A DNA stretch of 64,000 nucleotides from Pectobacterium aquaticum (GTDB lineage Bacteria > Pseudomonadota > Gammaproteobacteria > Enterobacterales > Enterobacteriaceae): the NCBI RefSeq assembly GCF_003382565.3, contig NZ_CP086253.1:1550001-1614000 (forward strand), written 5' to 3'. Under the pieces are notes generated by a model, which was not told the DNA's origin, ran no database searches, and saw only the letters and a list, made by a program, of their open reading frames with translations. Within the stretch, counting starts at the first letter, position 1. Each line of letters opens with the position of its first letter. Position numbers and translations under genes: made by a program. Positions 37,410 to 46,165 of the stretch are shown piece by piece.

Positions 37410-37970
37410 ATGGAATTCGCTTTTTATACCACAGGCTTGATTGCAATACTGGCGACACTGCGCGTCATTACGCATACCAATCCTGTGCATGCATTGTTGT
37501 ATATGGTCACCTCGCTCATGGCGATTGCGGGCGTATTTTTCTCGCTGGGGGCTAATTTTGCCGGCGCGCTGAGCATCATCGTGTATGCGGGTGCCATCAT
37601 GGTGCTGTTTGTGTTCGTGGTCATGATGCTCAACCTCGGTAATTCCGTAGAAGAACAAGAGCGGAATTGGCTGAAGCCCAGCGTCTGGATCGGTCCGGGC
37701 ATCCTTTCACTGGCGTTACTGGTGATTGTCGTCAATGCCATTCTTAGCCTGAAAGATCAGGGCATCACGGGTACGCCTGTTGAGGCGAAAGCCGTGGGTA
37801 TCAGCCTGTTTGGGCCTTATGTTCTGGCCGTTGAATTAGCATCAATGCTGCTGCTGGCGGGATTGGTTGTCGCTTTCCACATTGGTCGTGAAGATAAACG
37901 TGGTGACGTTGTCAGTAAAGAAGGCGCGAACCAGGACGTTGAGAAGAAAATAACGGGGGAACGCGCATGA
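37410..37970 (+). CDS. nuoJ: NADH-quinone oxidoreductase subunit J
   Basis: Five-helix membrane subunit of the proton-pumping arm. Contains the conserved [10 protein letters not shown] and the third-helix [20 protein letters not shown]. The C-terminus is hydrophilic. 186 residues. AAGGAG precedes the ATG, and the stop overlaps nuoK (ATGA). Confidence 0.97.
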
Positions 37971-38269
37971 TTCCGTTACAACATGGATTGATTTTAGCCG
38001 CTATTCTGTTTGTTCTGGGGCTGACTGGTCTGTTGATTCGTCGTAACCTGCTGTTTATGTTGATCAGTCTTGAAATTATGATCAACGCTGCCGCGCTGGC
38101 CTTTGTGGTCGCAGGCAGTTACTGGCAGCAGCCGGATGGTCAGGTGATGTACATTCTGGCGATTACGCTGGCAGCGGCTGAGGCCAGTATTGGTCTGGCA
38201 CTGTTGCTGCAAATGTATCGTCGTCGTCAGACCCTGAATATTGATACAGTCAGTGAGATGCGCGGATGA
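37967..38269 (+). CDS. nuoK: NADH-quinone oxidoreductase subunit K
   Basis: Small three-helix membrane subunit (MrpC-like), 100 residues as in E. coli. The two functionally important Glu residues are visible in helix 2 ([16 protein letters not shown]) and helix 3 ([15 protein letters not shown]). Overlaps nuoJ and nuoL by four bases each. Confidence 0.98.
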
Positions 38270-40113
38270 ACTTACTTTATTTAACAATACTCTTCCCGCT
38301 GCTCGGCTTTCTGTTGCTGGCATTTTCCCGCGGTCGCTGGTCTGAAAATACGTCCGCGACCGTCGGTGTTGGCTCGATTGGTCTGGCAGCGTTGGTTACC
38401 GCTTGGGTTGTGGCTGATTTCATGGGCCAACAGCACGGCGGCGTAACCTTCTTCAATCAGCATCTGTGGACATGGATGGCCGTCGGCAACTTCGATATCA
38501 GCGTCACGCTGACGCTCGATGGCCTTTCGGTGACGATGCTGTCCGTTGTAACGGGTGTCGGCTTCTTTATCCACCTGTTTGCCTCCTGGTACATGCGTGG
38601 GGAAGAGGGATATTCCCGCTTCTTTGCCTACACCAACCTGTTTATCGCAAGTATGGTCGTTCTGGTACTGGCTGATAACCTGTTGTTGATGTACCTCGGT
38701 TGGGAAGGGGTGGGGCTGTGCAGTTACCTGCTGATTGGTTTCTACTACACCAATCCGAAGAACGGCGCGGCGGCGATGAAAGCTTTCATCGTTACGCGTG
38801 TGGGTGACGTCTTCCTCGCCTTTGCCCTGTTCATCCTTTACAAAGAGCTGGGTACGCTTAACTTCCGCGAGTTGATGGTATTGGCACCGCAGAAACTGGC
38901 GGAAGGTTCACCGGAAATCACCTGGGCTACCCTGATGTTGCTGGGTGGTGCGGTCGGTAAATCGGCACAGCTGCCGCTGCAAACCTGGCTGGCGGATGCG
39001 ATGGCTGGTCCAACACCGGTATCTGCATTGATCCACGCCGCCACGATGGTTACCGCGGGTGTTTACCTGATTGCGCGCACCAACGGCCTGTTCCTGATGG
39101 CACCGGATGTTCTGCATCTGGTGGGGATTGTGGGTGCAGTCACGCTGGTGCTGGCGGGTTTTGCCGCTCTGGTTCAAACCGACATCAAACGCGTCTTGGC
39201 TTACTCTACTATGAGCCAGATTGGTTACATGTTCCTGGCGCTGGGCGTTCAGGCATGGGATGCCGCGATTTTCCACCTGATGACGCACGCGTTCTTTAAA
39301 GCGCTGCTGTTCCTTTCGTCTGGTTCGGTGATTCTGGCCTGCCACCATGAGCAGAACATCTTCAAGATGGGCGGCCTGCGTAAAACGATTCCGCTGGTTT
39401 ATGTTTGCTTCCTGGTCGGAGGCGCGGCGCTGGCTGCACTGCCGCTGGTTACCGCAGGCTTCTTCAGTAAAGACGAGATTCTGGCTGGCGCATGGGCAAA
39501 TGGTCACATCAATCTGATGGTGGCTGGCTTGGCCGGTGCCTTCATGACCTCGCTGTATACGTTCCGTATGATTTTCATCGTGTTCCACGGTGAAGAGAAA
39601 ACCAAAGCGCATGCAGGAAAAGGCATTTCTCACCACTTACCGCTGGTTGTGCTGATGATTCTGTCCACCTTTATTGGTGCGATGATTGTTCCGCCGTTGC
39701 ACGGTGTATTGCCGGCAACGACTGAGCTTGAACACGGTCAACTGATGACGCTGGAAATTACCTCTGGCGTGGTGGCGATTGCCGGTATTCTGCTTGCCGC
39801 TGTGCTGTGGCTGGGTAAACGTCAGGCGGTGAATAGCATCGCGAAGAGTGCTCCTGGTCGTTTCTTCTCGACCTGGTGGTTCCACGCGTGGGGCTTCGAC
39901 TGGTTGTACGACCATGTCTTTGTTAAACCGTATCTGGCTATCGCGAAGCTGTTGCAGCGTGATCCGTTAAATGCATTGATGACGCTTCCGGCTACAATTA
40001 CCCGTTGGGGTAACCGTGGGCTGGCGCTCAGTGCGAATGGTCAATTGCGCTGGTACGTTGCTTCAATGGGCTTTGGTGCCGTGCTGGTGCTGGCCTTGTT
40101 ACTGCTGGTCTAA
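38266..40113 (+). CDS. nuoL: NADH-quinone oxidoreductase subunit L
   Basis: Distal antiporter-like proton-pumping subunit, 615 residues. Core motifs: [16 protein letters not shown] with the conserved Glu, [35 protein letters not shown] with the conserved Lys, and [13 protein letters not shown]. The C-terminus includes the long lateral helix and last anchor. A 100-base gap with a hairpin precedes nuoM. Confidence 0.98.
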
Positions 40114-40141
40114 GGCAGTATCCGGTAACGTATAAAAGGTA

Positions 40142-40166
40142 GGGCATTCCGCTGATAGGGATGCCC
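40142..40166 (+). other. Hairpin between nuoL and nuoM
   Basis: GGGCAT and ATGCCC arms around a 13-base loop, with no T-tract, so more likely a processing or stability element than a terminator. Confidence 0.5.
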
Positions 40167-40213
40167 GCCACGGCAAGTTTTCAGATTTCTTTAATTTAGG
40201 GACACAAAACGCC

Positions 40214-41749
40214 ATGCTACTACCTTGGCTAATTCTTCTCCCCTTTATCGGCGGTCTGCTGTGCTGGCAGTTAGAGCGTTTTGGTACGAAAGTACCGCGC
40301 TGGATAGCGTTGATTGCAATGGGGCTGACACTCGCACTGTCTCTGCAACTGTGGTTGCAAGGCGGTTATTCGCTGACCGCACCAACAGGCGTACCACAAT
40401 GGCAATCTGAGTTTTATGTGCCATGGATCCCGCGCTTCGGCATCGGCATCCATCTTGCGCTGGACGGCCTATCACTGCTGATGGTGGTGCTGACGGGGTT
40501 GCTGGGCGTGTTGGCAATCCTCTGTTCCTGGAATGAAATTCAGCGCTATCAGGGTTTCTTCCACCTGAACCTGCTGTGGATTCTGGGCGGCGTTATCGGC
40601 GTGTTTCTTGCCATCGACATGTTCCTGTTCTTCTTCTTCTGGGAAATGATGCTGGTACCGATGTACTTCCTGATTGCACTGTGGGGGCATAAAGGCTCCG
40701 ACGGTAAAACCAGAATTACAGCGGCGACCAAGTTCTTCATCTATACCCAGTCAAGTGGTCTGATCATGTTGATCGCGATTCTGGCGCTGGTCTTTGTGCA
40801 TCACAATGCCACTGGCGTTTGGACGTTCAACTATGAAGACCTGCTGAAGACGCCGATGTCATACGGTGTTGAATATCTGCTGATGCTGGGTTTCTTCATC
40901 GCGTTTGCGGTAAAAATGCCTGTCGTGCCGTTGCACGGCTGGCTGCCGGATGCACACAGCCAGGCGCCAACGGCGGGTTCTGTTGACCTTGCAGGGATCC
41001 TGTTGAAAACAGCGGCATATGGCCTGCTGCGTTTCAGTCTGCCGCTGTTCCCGAATGCCTCCCATGCCTTTGCACCGATTGCCATGTGGCTGGGTGTGAT
41101 TGGTATCTTCTACGGTGCCTGGCTGGCGTTTAAACAGACGGATATTAAACGTCTGATTGCTTATACCTCTGTGTCCCACATGGGCTTCGTGATGATTGCC
41201 ATCTATTCCGGTAATCAACTGGCTTATCAGGGCGCGGTGATTCAGATGATTGCGCACGGCTTGTCCGCTGCGGGTCTGTTCATTCTGTGTGGTCAACTTT
41301 ACGAACGTCTGCATACCCGTGACATGCGTGAAATGGGTGGCCTGTGGTCGCGTCTGAAGTTCCTGCCTGCGCTGTCTCTGTTCTTTGCTGTGGCAACCTT
41401 GGGGATGCCGGGCACAGGTAACTTTGTCGGCGAATTCATGATTCTGTTCGGCAGCTATCAGGTTGTGCCGGTGATTACGGTGATCTCAACCTTCGGTCTG
41501 GTATTTGCGTCGGTCTACTCACTGATCATGATTCAGCGTGCTTATTACGGTACGCCTAAATCTGATGAACCATTGAAGAGTATGTCGCTCCGCGAATTGT
41601 CTATCGTGATGCTGTTGGTGGTATTACTGGTGTTGTTAGGGGTTTACCCGCAACCGATTCTGGATACCTCCAGTGCCGCGATGTCAAATATCCAGCAGTG
41701 GTTTATGTCGTCTGCTCCAGATTCAATTATTTCAACAACAAGGCCGTAA
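40214..41749 (+). CDS. nuoM: NADH-quinone oxidoreductase subunit M
   Basis: Antiporter-like membrane subunit of complex I, 511 residues, about 14 helices. Conserved: FFFFFWEMMLVPMYFLIALWG with the key Glu, KMPVVPLHGWLPDAHSQAPTAGSVDLAGILLK with conserved Lys/His, and YTSVSHMGFVMIAIY. Only six bases separate it from nuoN. Confidence 0.98.
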   Translation: MLLPWLILLPFIGGLLCWQLERFGTKVPRWIALIAMGLTLALSLQLWLQGGYSLTAPTGVPQWQSEFYVPWIPRFGIGIHLALDGLSLLMVVLTGLLGVLAILCSWNEIQRYQGFFHLNLLWILGGVIGVFLAIDMFLFFFFWEMMLVPMYFLIALWGHKGSDGKTRITAATKFFIYTQSSGLIMLIAILALVFVHHNATGVWTFNYEDLLKTPMSYGVEYLLMLGFFIAFAVKMPVVPLHGWLPDAHSQAPTAGSVDLAGILLKTAAYGLLRFSLPLFPNASHAFAPIAMWLGVIGIFYGAWLAFKQTDIKRLIAYTSVSHMGFVMIAIYSGNQLAYQGAVIQMIAHGLSAAGLFILCGQLYERLHTRDMREMGGLWSRLKFLPALSLFFAVATLGMPGTGNFVGEFMILFGSYQVVPVITVISTFGLVFASVYSLIMIQRAYYGTPKSDEPLKSMSLRELSIVMLLVVLLVLLGVYPQPILDTSSAAMSNIQQWFMSSAPDSIISTTRP

Positions 41750-41755
41750 TTCGCC

Positions 41756-43213
41756 ATGACAATAACTCTTCAACAACTAATTGCGCTATCGCCGCTGTTG
41801 ATCGTCGGATTGACGGTAGTGGTTGTGATGCTGTGCATTGCGTGGCGACGCAACCATTTTGTCAACGCAACCATGACGGTTATCGGCCTGAATATTGCGT
41901 TGCTGTCACTGTACTTTGTCGGTCAGGTTGGCCCAACGGACGTGACGCCGCTGCTGCGTGTTGATGGCTTCTCGATGTTCTATACCGGACTGGTTCTGCT
42001 TGCCAGTCTGGCAACCAGCACGTTTGCTTATCCGTGGCTGCAAGGCTACCCAGACAACCGTGATGAGTTCTACCTGCTGGTTCTCATCGCGGCGTTAGGT
42101 GGAGTCTTGCTGGCGAGTGCTAACCATCTGGCTTCGTTGTTCATTGGGATTGAACTGCTTTCTCTCCCGCTGTTTGGTCTGGTCGGCTATGCCTTCCGCC
42201 TGAAACGTTCGCTGGAAGCCAGTATTAAATACATGCTGCTGTCGGCAGCCGCGTCTTCCTTCCTGCTGTTTGGTATGGCGCTGATTTATGCTGAATCAGG
42301 CGATATGAGCTTCGCCAGCCTCGGTAAGAGCCTGAGCGATCACCAAATCCATGAGCCGCTGCTGCTGGCAGGCCTGGGGATGATGATTGTCGGTCTGGGC
42401 TTCAAGCTGTCTCTGGTTCCGTTCCAGCTGTGGACGCCTGATGTGTATCAAGGGGCACCTGCGCCCGTGTCTACGTTTCTGGCGACGGCCGGTAAAATTG
42501 CCGTTTTCGGTGCAGTCATGCGTCTGTTCCTGTACGCGCCGATGGCTGACAGCGAATCCGTCAGAATCGTGCTGGGTGTCATCGCGTTTGCGTCGATCCT
42601 GTTCGGTAACGTGATGGCGGTATCGCAAACCAACATCAAACGTTTGCTCGGCTACTCTTCCATCGCGCACTTGGGCTATTTGCTGGTTGCCCTGATCGCG
42701 GTTCAGAGCCATCAACTAGCGCTGGAAACCGTCGGTGTTTATCTGGTGGGTTACCTGTTCAGCAGCCTGGGCGCGTTCGGTGTGGTTAGCCTGATGTCTA
42801 GCCCGTACCGTGGCCCGGATGCCGATTCACTGTTCTCTTACCGTGGTTTGTTCTGGCATAAACCAATCCTGTCTGCGGTGATGACGGTGATGATGCTGTC
42901 GCTGGCGGGCATCCCGATGACGCTGGGCTTCTTCGGCAAATTCTATGTGCTGGCGGTCGGTGTTAATGCTGAACTGTGGTGGCTGACTGGTGCGGTCGTG
43001 CTGGGTAGTGCCATTGGTCTGTACTACTATCTGCGTGTGATGGTGAGTTTGTTCCTGAATGCGCCGCAGGTGTTGCAGCGTGATACGCCAAACAACTGGG
43101 CTTTAACTGCGGGTGGTGTGGTCGTGCTAATCTCCTCCATCGCCGTACTGTTCTTTGGTTTGTATCCGCAGCCGCTTATCTCTCTGGTGCAATTGGCGCA
43201 GCCAATGATGTAA
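41756..43213 (+). CDS. nuoN: NADH-quinone oxidoreductase subunit N
   Basis: Third antiporter-like subunit, next to NuoK/J, 485 residues. Motifs: FIGIELLSLPLFGLVGYAFR with the conserved Glu, KLSLVPFQLWTPDVYQGAPAPVSTFLATAGKIAVF with conserved Lys, and YSSIAHLGYLLVAL. Last gene of the operon; a strong terminator follows 31 bases after the stop. Confidence 0.98.
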   Translation: MTITLQQLIALSPLLIVGLTVVVVMLCIAWRRNHFVNATMTVIGLNIALLSLYFVGQVGPTDVTPLLRVDGFSMFYTGLVLLASLATSTFAYPWLQGYPDNRDEFYLLVLIAALGGVLLASANHLASLFIGIELLSLPLFGLVGYAFRLKRSLEASIKYMLLSAAASSFLLFGMALIYAESGDMSFASLGKSLSDHQIHEPLLLAGLGMMIVGLGFKLSLVPFQLWTPDVYQGAPAPVSTFLATAGKIAVFGAVMRLFLYAPMADSESVRIVLGVIAFASILFGNVMAVSQTNIKRLLGYSSIAHLGYLLVALIAVQSHQLALETVGVYLVGYLFSSLGAFGVVSLMSSPYRGPDADSLFSYRGLFWHKPILSAVMTVMMLSLAGIPMTLGFFGKFYVLAVGVNAELWWLTGAVVLGSAIGLYYYLRVMVSLFLNAPQVLQRDTPNNWALTAGGVVVLISSIAVLFFGLYPQPLISLVQLAQPMM

Positions 43214-43244
43214 CCACTGACGAGAGTCTGCTTGAGTAATGAAG

Positions 43245-43276
43245 CGCCGTTGATGAGAATCAACGGCGTTTTTTTT
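43245..43276 (+). terminator. Rho-independent terminator of the nuo operon
   Basis: CGCCGTTGAT-GAGA-ATCAACGGCG, perfect 10-bp stem, then eight T. Confidence 0.95.
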
Positions 43277-43294
43277 ATGGCGAGCTTCCTGCTC

Positions 43295-43351
43295 GCCACC
43301 CTTCGGACAGTCGTACGCGACGTTGAAAAACCCTCCCTGCGTTTTTTATGG
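43295..43351. repeat. Dispersed intergenic repeat B, copy 2
   Basis: GCCACCCTTCGGACAGTCGT, ACGCGACGTTGAAAAACCCT, CCCTGCGTTTTTTATGG. Same block order as 21984-22040, with about two thirds of the bases shared. Confidence 0.75.
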
Positions 43352-43474
43352 AAGCAATATACGTTTTAGGAATGGTCTGGTCTGTTGAAGCCGTAGGAAC
43401 GGCGCAAACTTGTCTATAGTTAATCAGGCAACGATTTATAACTCATGACTTTTCATAACAGAAGGGAGCACTTT

Positions 43475-43786
43475 ATGGCAGCGGCAAAAAAACAGCCTGA
43501 AGATATTCGTGTCGATGATGATTTAAAACTTCTGTCTGAAACGCTGGATGAGGTATTGCGCTATACGGGCGATCAGGCAGACCAAGCCTACCTTGATTTA
43601 AAGAAGGGAGCGGAAAAAGCGCTGTTGGAAGTCAAAGCCCGCATTGGTGTGACTGACAGCTATTATGCGCGCGCCAAGCAGGTGGCTGACAAAGCCGATG
43701 TTTATGTGCATGACAAACCTTGGCACGGTATCGGTATCGGTGCCACCGTGGGGCTGGTATTAGGGTTACTGCTGGCTAAGCGCTAG
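43475..43786 (+). CDS. elaB: ElaB/YqjD family membrane-anchored protein
   Basis: 103 residues: a charged coiled-coil-like N-terminal region (DDDLKLLSETLDEVLRYTGDQADQAYLDLKKGAEKAL) and one C-terminal transmembrane helix (GIGIGATVGLVLGLLLAKR). ElaB and YqjD are tail-anchored stress/stationary-phase proteins reported to bind ribosomes. The ATG at 43475 follows GAAGGGAG. Position after nuo agrees with the E. coli ela locus. Confidence 0.94.
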   Translation: MAAAKKQPEDIRVDDDLKLLSETLDEVLRYTGDQADQAYLDLKKGAEKALLEVKARIGVTDSYYARAKQVADKADVYVHDKPWHGIGIGATVGLVLGLLLAKR

Positions 43787-43813
43787 TTCCTGCCAATCTA
43801 GTTTCTGGTAATA

Positions 43814-43837
43814 ATGTAGCGGGGTTACCCGCTACAT
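43814..43837 (+). terminator. Hairpin after elaB
   Basis: ATGTAGCGGG-GTTA-CCCGCTACAT, perfect 10-bp stem, weak T content afterwards. Probable transcript end for elaB. Confidence 0.6.
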
Positions 43838-43850
43838 CTCACGATATCCT

Positions 43851-44006
43851 CTAGCCCTGAATCTTATCCTCTTTCTCCGGCATTCCTTGTACCCAATAGA
43901 TAGCTTCAAACGGGCGTAGCGCTAGTATGGTGAGTTGAGGCCGGGCGTCAGAGTCATGGCTGTATAGCCGTCGCCAGCGGCGGTCATGGGTATCAATTGG
44001 TTCACG
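43851..44006 (-). pseudogene. C-terminal gene fragment, unrecognised
   Basis: A minus-strand frame open from 44006 to a TAG at 43851-43853 reads plausibly as a protein end: DTHDRRWRRLYSHDSDARPQ, then LTILALRPFEAIYWVQGMPE and KEDKIQG. There is no start codon before the upstream in-frame stop, and a repeat end abuts that side. It may be the tail of a gene cut by repeat insertion or deletion; it could also be chance. I do not recognise the family. Confidence 0.3.
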
Positions 44007-44225
44007 TCACTTGAATTATTAGTATAACTTTTAGCGCAGACGTCGTAAGCGAAGCCAGTACAGCCAGAGAAAAGCAGAGCCTGTTAACGGTGGTTTTGCC
44101 GTGAAAGGAAAACGCATTGAGCTGTTTTTAAAAGAGAATGTTCAGGCATGCGGCGTGCTACACAAATCTGCGACGTGTGGGTAGACAAAAAGGAAAGAGG
44201 GATGAGCAGGGTGAAAGAGAGGCTG

Positions 44226-44257
44226 AAAAAACAAAAGCCGCCTGTAGGAGGCGGCTT
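44226..44257 (-). terminator. Rho-independent terminator of the 32-residue small ORF
   Basis: On the minus strand AAGCCGCC...GGCGGCTT forms an 8-bp stem with a 7-base loop followed by TTGTTTTTT. It begins about 22 bases after the small ORF stop. Confidence 0.85.
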
Positions 44258-44278
44258 CAGAGATTGTTTATATCACAA

Positions 44279-44377
44279 TCAGAACGGGCTGATGATTGAC
44301 CCAATACGTTCACAGTAACTGACATAAACATCTCCCATTCTTTTAAAGAATTTGCTGATTCTGCGCATCGTTTTCAT
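44279..44377 (-). CDS. Small amphipathic protein, 32 residues
   Basis: ATG at 44377 to TGA at 44279. Starts MKTMRRISKFFKRMGDVYV and ends ERIGSIISPF. The first ~14 residues are strongly basic and amphipathic (R, K, F, I pattern), suggesting membrane-surface association; no full transmembrane helix. A near-ideal Shine-Dalgarno GAGGAG sits seven bases before the ATG, an intrinsic terminator follows closely, and two CRP-like sites lie upstream, so this looks like a complete small transcription unit. I do not recognise the family; size and character recall E. coli AzuC, but sequence similarity is not evident. Confidence 0.65.
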   Translation of the reverse strand: MKTMRRISKFFKRMGDVYVSYCERIGSIISPF

Positions 44378-44406
44378 TATCAGGCTCCTCTAACGGGTTA
44401 ATTAAG

Positions 44407-44422
44407 TGTGATATTCATCACG
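44407..44422 (-). promoter_or_regulatory. CRP-like site 1 upstream of the small ORF
   Basis: TGTGATATTCATCACG: TGTGA-N6-TCAC, one base from the ideal TGTGA-N6-TCACA. It lies 30-45 bases before the ATG, so it probably overlaps the promoter core or the start of the transcript. Confidence 0.6.
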
Positions 44423-44463
44423 TTTTTAATGGTAGCGAAGATGAGATCGGATTTCAACATTTT

Positions 44464-44479
44464 TGTGATGTTAGTCACA
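44464..44479 (-). promoter_or_regulatory. CRP-like site 2 upstream of the small ORF
   Basis: TGTGATGTTAGTCACA is a perfect TGTGA-N6-TCACA. Its centre is 57 bases from that of site 1. Control by cAMP-CRP of the small ORF is inferred from position. Confidence 0.7.
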
Positions 44480-44582
44480 AAAATATAACGATATGGCAAA
44501 GGTCATGCATCGTGAAGAGAAAGAATCTGATGCGCAGCCGGGAGGTCAGCGCATCAGGCGATGGAAGGTATACGGGGTAATA

Positions 44583-45143
44583 TCAGGCAGGATAGCGATA
44601 AATATTGTGATCGAACCACTGCTCGCCAATCTGCTCGGCGTCTTTCTCCGTGTGGTGAAAGTGGAAGCCAAGCCGTTGAGCGACAGCGTTGCTACGCGTG
44701 TTGGCGGTTGAGGCTCTGATGACGCAGCGCCCAACGAGATTCGCATCGGTATAGGCGGCTATCAGTGTACTGACAGCCTGAGAAACGATGCCTTTACCTT
44801 CAAAGGCTTCGGCGATCCAGTAGCCGATGACGCCTTCTTTATCCTGAATCGTGTTGAAGGAGACGATGCCAGCCAGCGCATCGTCCCAGCGGATAACGTA
44901 CACAGCGGCCGTTTTGTCGAAGAATGCCTTTCTATTGGCGCGAATGGTTTCACGTGTGTCATCGACGGTCTTAACAGAATCCGGCCAGGGTAACGTCCGC
45001 CGCAGACGCGCTTTTTCCTGCTGAATCAGGGTGAAGAGCGTATCGGCATCGCGCTCTTCCTGTATCGTCAGGCGCAAATGTGGTGGATGCCGTAGTTCAT
45101 ACAGAGCATCGATAACTGACATATCGACAAATGGCGTTTCCAT
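44583..45143 (-). CDS. GNAT-family N-acetyltransferase (RimJ/RimL type)
   Basis: 186 residues, resembling RimL/YdaF-type ribosomal-protein or small-molecule acetyltransferases. Visible: LRLTIQEERDADTLFTLI at the N-terminus, the acetyl-CoA-binding part GYWIAEAFEGKGIVSQAVSTLI (about residues 120-141), and ASTANTRSNAVAQRLGFH typical of motif A/B in this group. The substrate is not known. Lies eight bases downstream of the PhzF gene on the same strand, so the two are likely co-transcribed. Confidence 0.88.
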   Translation of the reverse strand: METPFVDMSVIDALYELRHPPHLRLTIQEERDADTLFTLIQQEKARLRRTLPWPDSVKTVDDTRETIRANRKAFFDKTAAVYVIRWDDALAGIVSFNTIQDKEGVIGYWIAEAFEGKGIVSQAVSTLIAAYTDANLVGRCVIRASTANTRSNAVAQRLGFHFHHTEKDAEQIGEQWFDHNIYRYPA

Positions 45144-45151
45144 AAAATCCC

Positions 45152-46048
45152 TTACCCCTGCAAAGTACCGTCAACGATTGTGAGGCTGTGCCCGCCGATC
45201 CAGGGTTCATCGTTTAGGTAAGTGGCGGTAATGCGGCCATCGCAGTTCAGCATCGTGCCCTGTCGTGCAAGGTAGCTGAGTGGCGCGGTGACGTTATTAA
45301 TAGAATGCTGTTGGCGAAGCAGCACTGCCAGACAGGCGTTGGCACTGCCGGTAACCGGATCTTCTTTAAGATGGCCACGTTCAATATAGAGCGCACGAAC
45401 TTCATAATCGGCTGGCGTCGCGTTATCGTGCGGGCCGTAGATAGCGATGCCGTTAGTCTGGCTGAGGTTTTGCACGGCTGAGAGCGCGTCTGCATCCGGT
45501 GTGATGTTCAGACAGGTGTCGGCACTGTCGACACGAATCACCAGCCAGCGAATGCCCATGTGCACCGCAGTGGGCGGGTAGCGGTTATCGATAGCAGCAC
45601 TACCCAAACCAGTAATGCCCAGCGTTTTTTCCAGCAGTGGCACATGCTCATCACCAAACGGAACCATGGTGGCCTGCGGCGCGTGAAAAGCCAGACTGCC
45701 GTCATCATTAATATTAATTGGCACTAAGCCAACGCCGCACTGTTGCACTAACTGACCTGGGGATTTAGGGCGCAATCCTTCTTCCAGCAGAGCATGCGCG
45801 GTGCCTAGCGTAGGGTGTCCGGCAAAGGGCATTTCCGATTCTGGCGTAAAAATGCGTACGTGGTAATCCGCCAGAGGATCGGTGGCTGGCAGGACAAACG
45901 TGGTTTCTGACAGGTTTGTCCAGCGGGCGATCTCCTGCATTTGCGCATCGGTTAATCCCTTCGCCTCCATAATGACGGCAAGCGGATTGCCCTTGAAAGG
46001 CTGCTGGGTGAAAACGTCGACCTGTTTGAAACGACGTAGTATAGGCAT
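45152..46048 (-). CDS. PhzF family isomerase
   Basis: 298-residue protein of the PhzF/diaminopimelate-epimerase-like fold (two similar halves). Conserved: FKQVDVFTQQPFKGNPLAVI at the N-terminus, LSETTFVLPATDP with the catalytic Glu (about residue 48), FAGHPTLGTAHALLEEG, and VTGSANACLAVLL in the second half. Homologues include YddE and PhzF; the natural substrate is unknown here, and there are no phenazine genes nearby. First gene of a two-gene unit with the acetyltransferase. Confidence 0.9.
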   Translation of the reverse strand: MPILRRFKQVDVFTQQPFKGNPLAVIMEAKGLTDAQMQEIARWTNLSETTFVLPATDPLADYHVRIFTPESEMPFAGHPTLGTAHALLEEGLRPKSPGQLVQQCGVGLVPININDDGSLAFHAPQATMVPFGDEHVPLLEKTLGITGLGSAAIDNRYPPTAVHMGIRWLVIRVDSADTCLNITPDADALSAVQNLSQTNGIAIYGPHDNATPADYEVRALYIERGHLKEDPVTGSANACLAVLLRQQHSINNVTAPLSYLARQGTMLNCDGRITATYLNDEPWIGGHSLTIVDGTLQG

Positions 46049-46165
46049 CGCATTTCTCTCCTGTATGCGCTATCGCTTAAATATTACTCAAAACTAACCG
46101 CGATCCTATCGCGCGCTTGTGGCATAATGCGCGCCAAATCACATTCCGACTCGAGTATAAGTGCT

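Larger units (their letters stand above)
43787..44278. other. Intergenic region after elaB with remnants
   Basis: 492 bases. Contains the elaB hairpin, an open minus-strand fragment with no start codon (43851-44006), a solitary end of the YPAL-like repeat (CTTGAATTATTAGTATA near 44010) and, at its right edge, the terminator of the small ORF at 44279-44377. No intact gene otherwise. Confidence 0.6.

Noticed and set aside
44493..44711. 72-codon plus-strand frame next to the CRP-like sites
   Set aside because: Most of it is antisense to the GNAT gene, and no ribosome site is seen; the CRP sites fit the minus-strand small ORF better.
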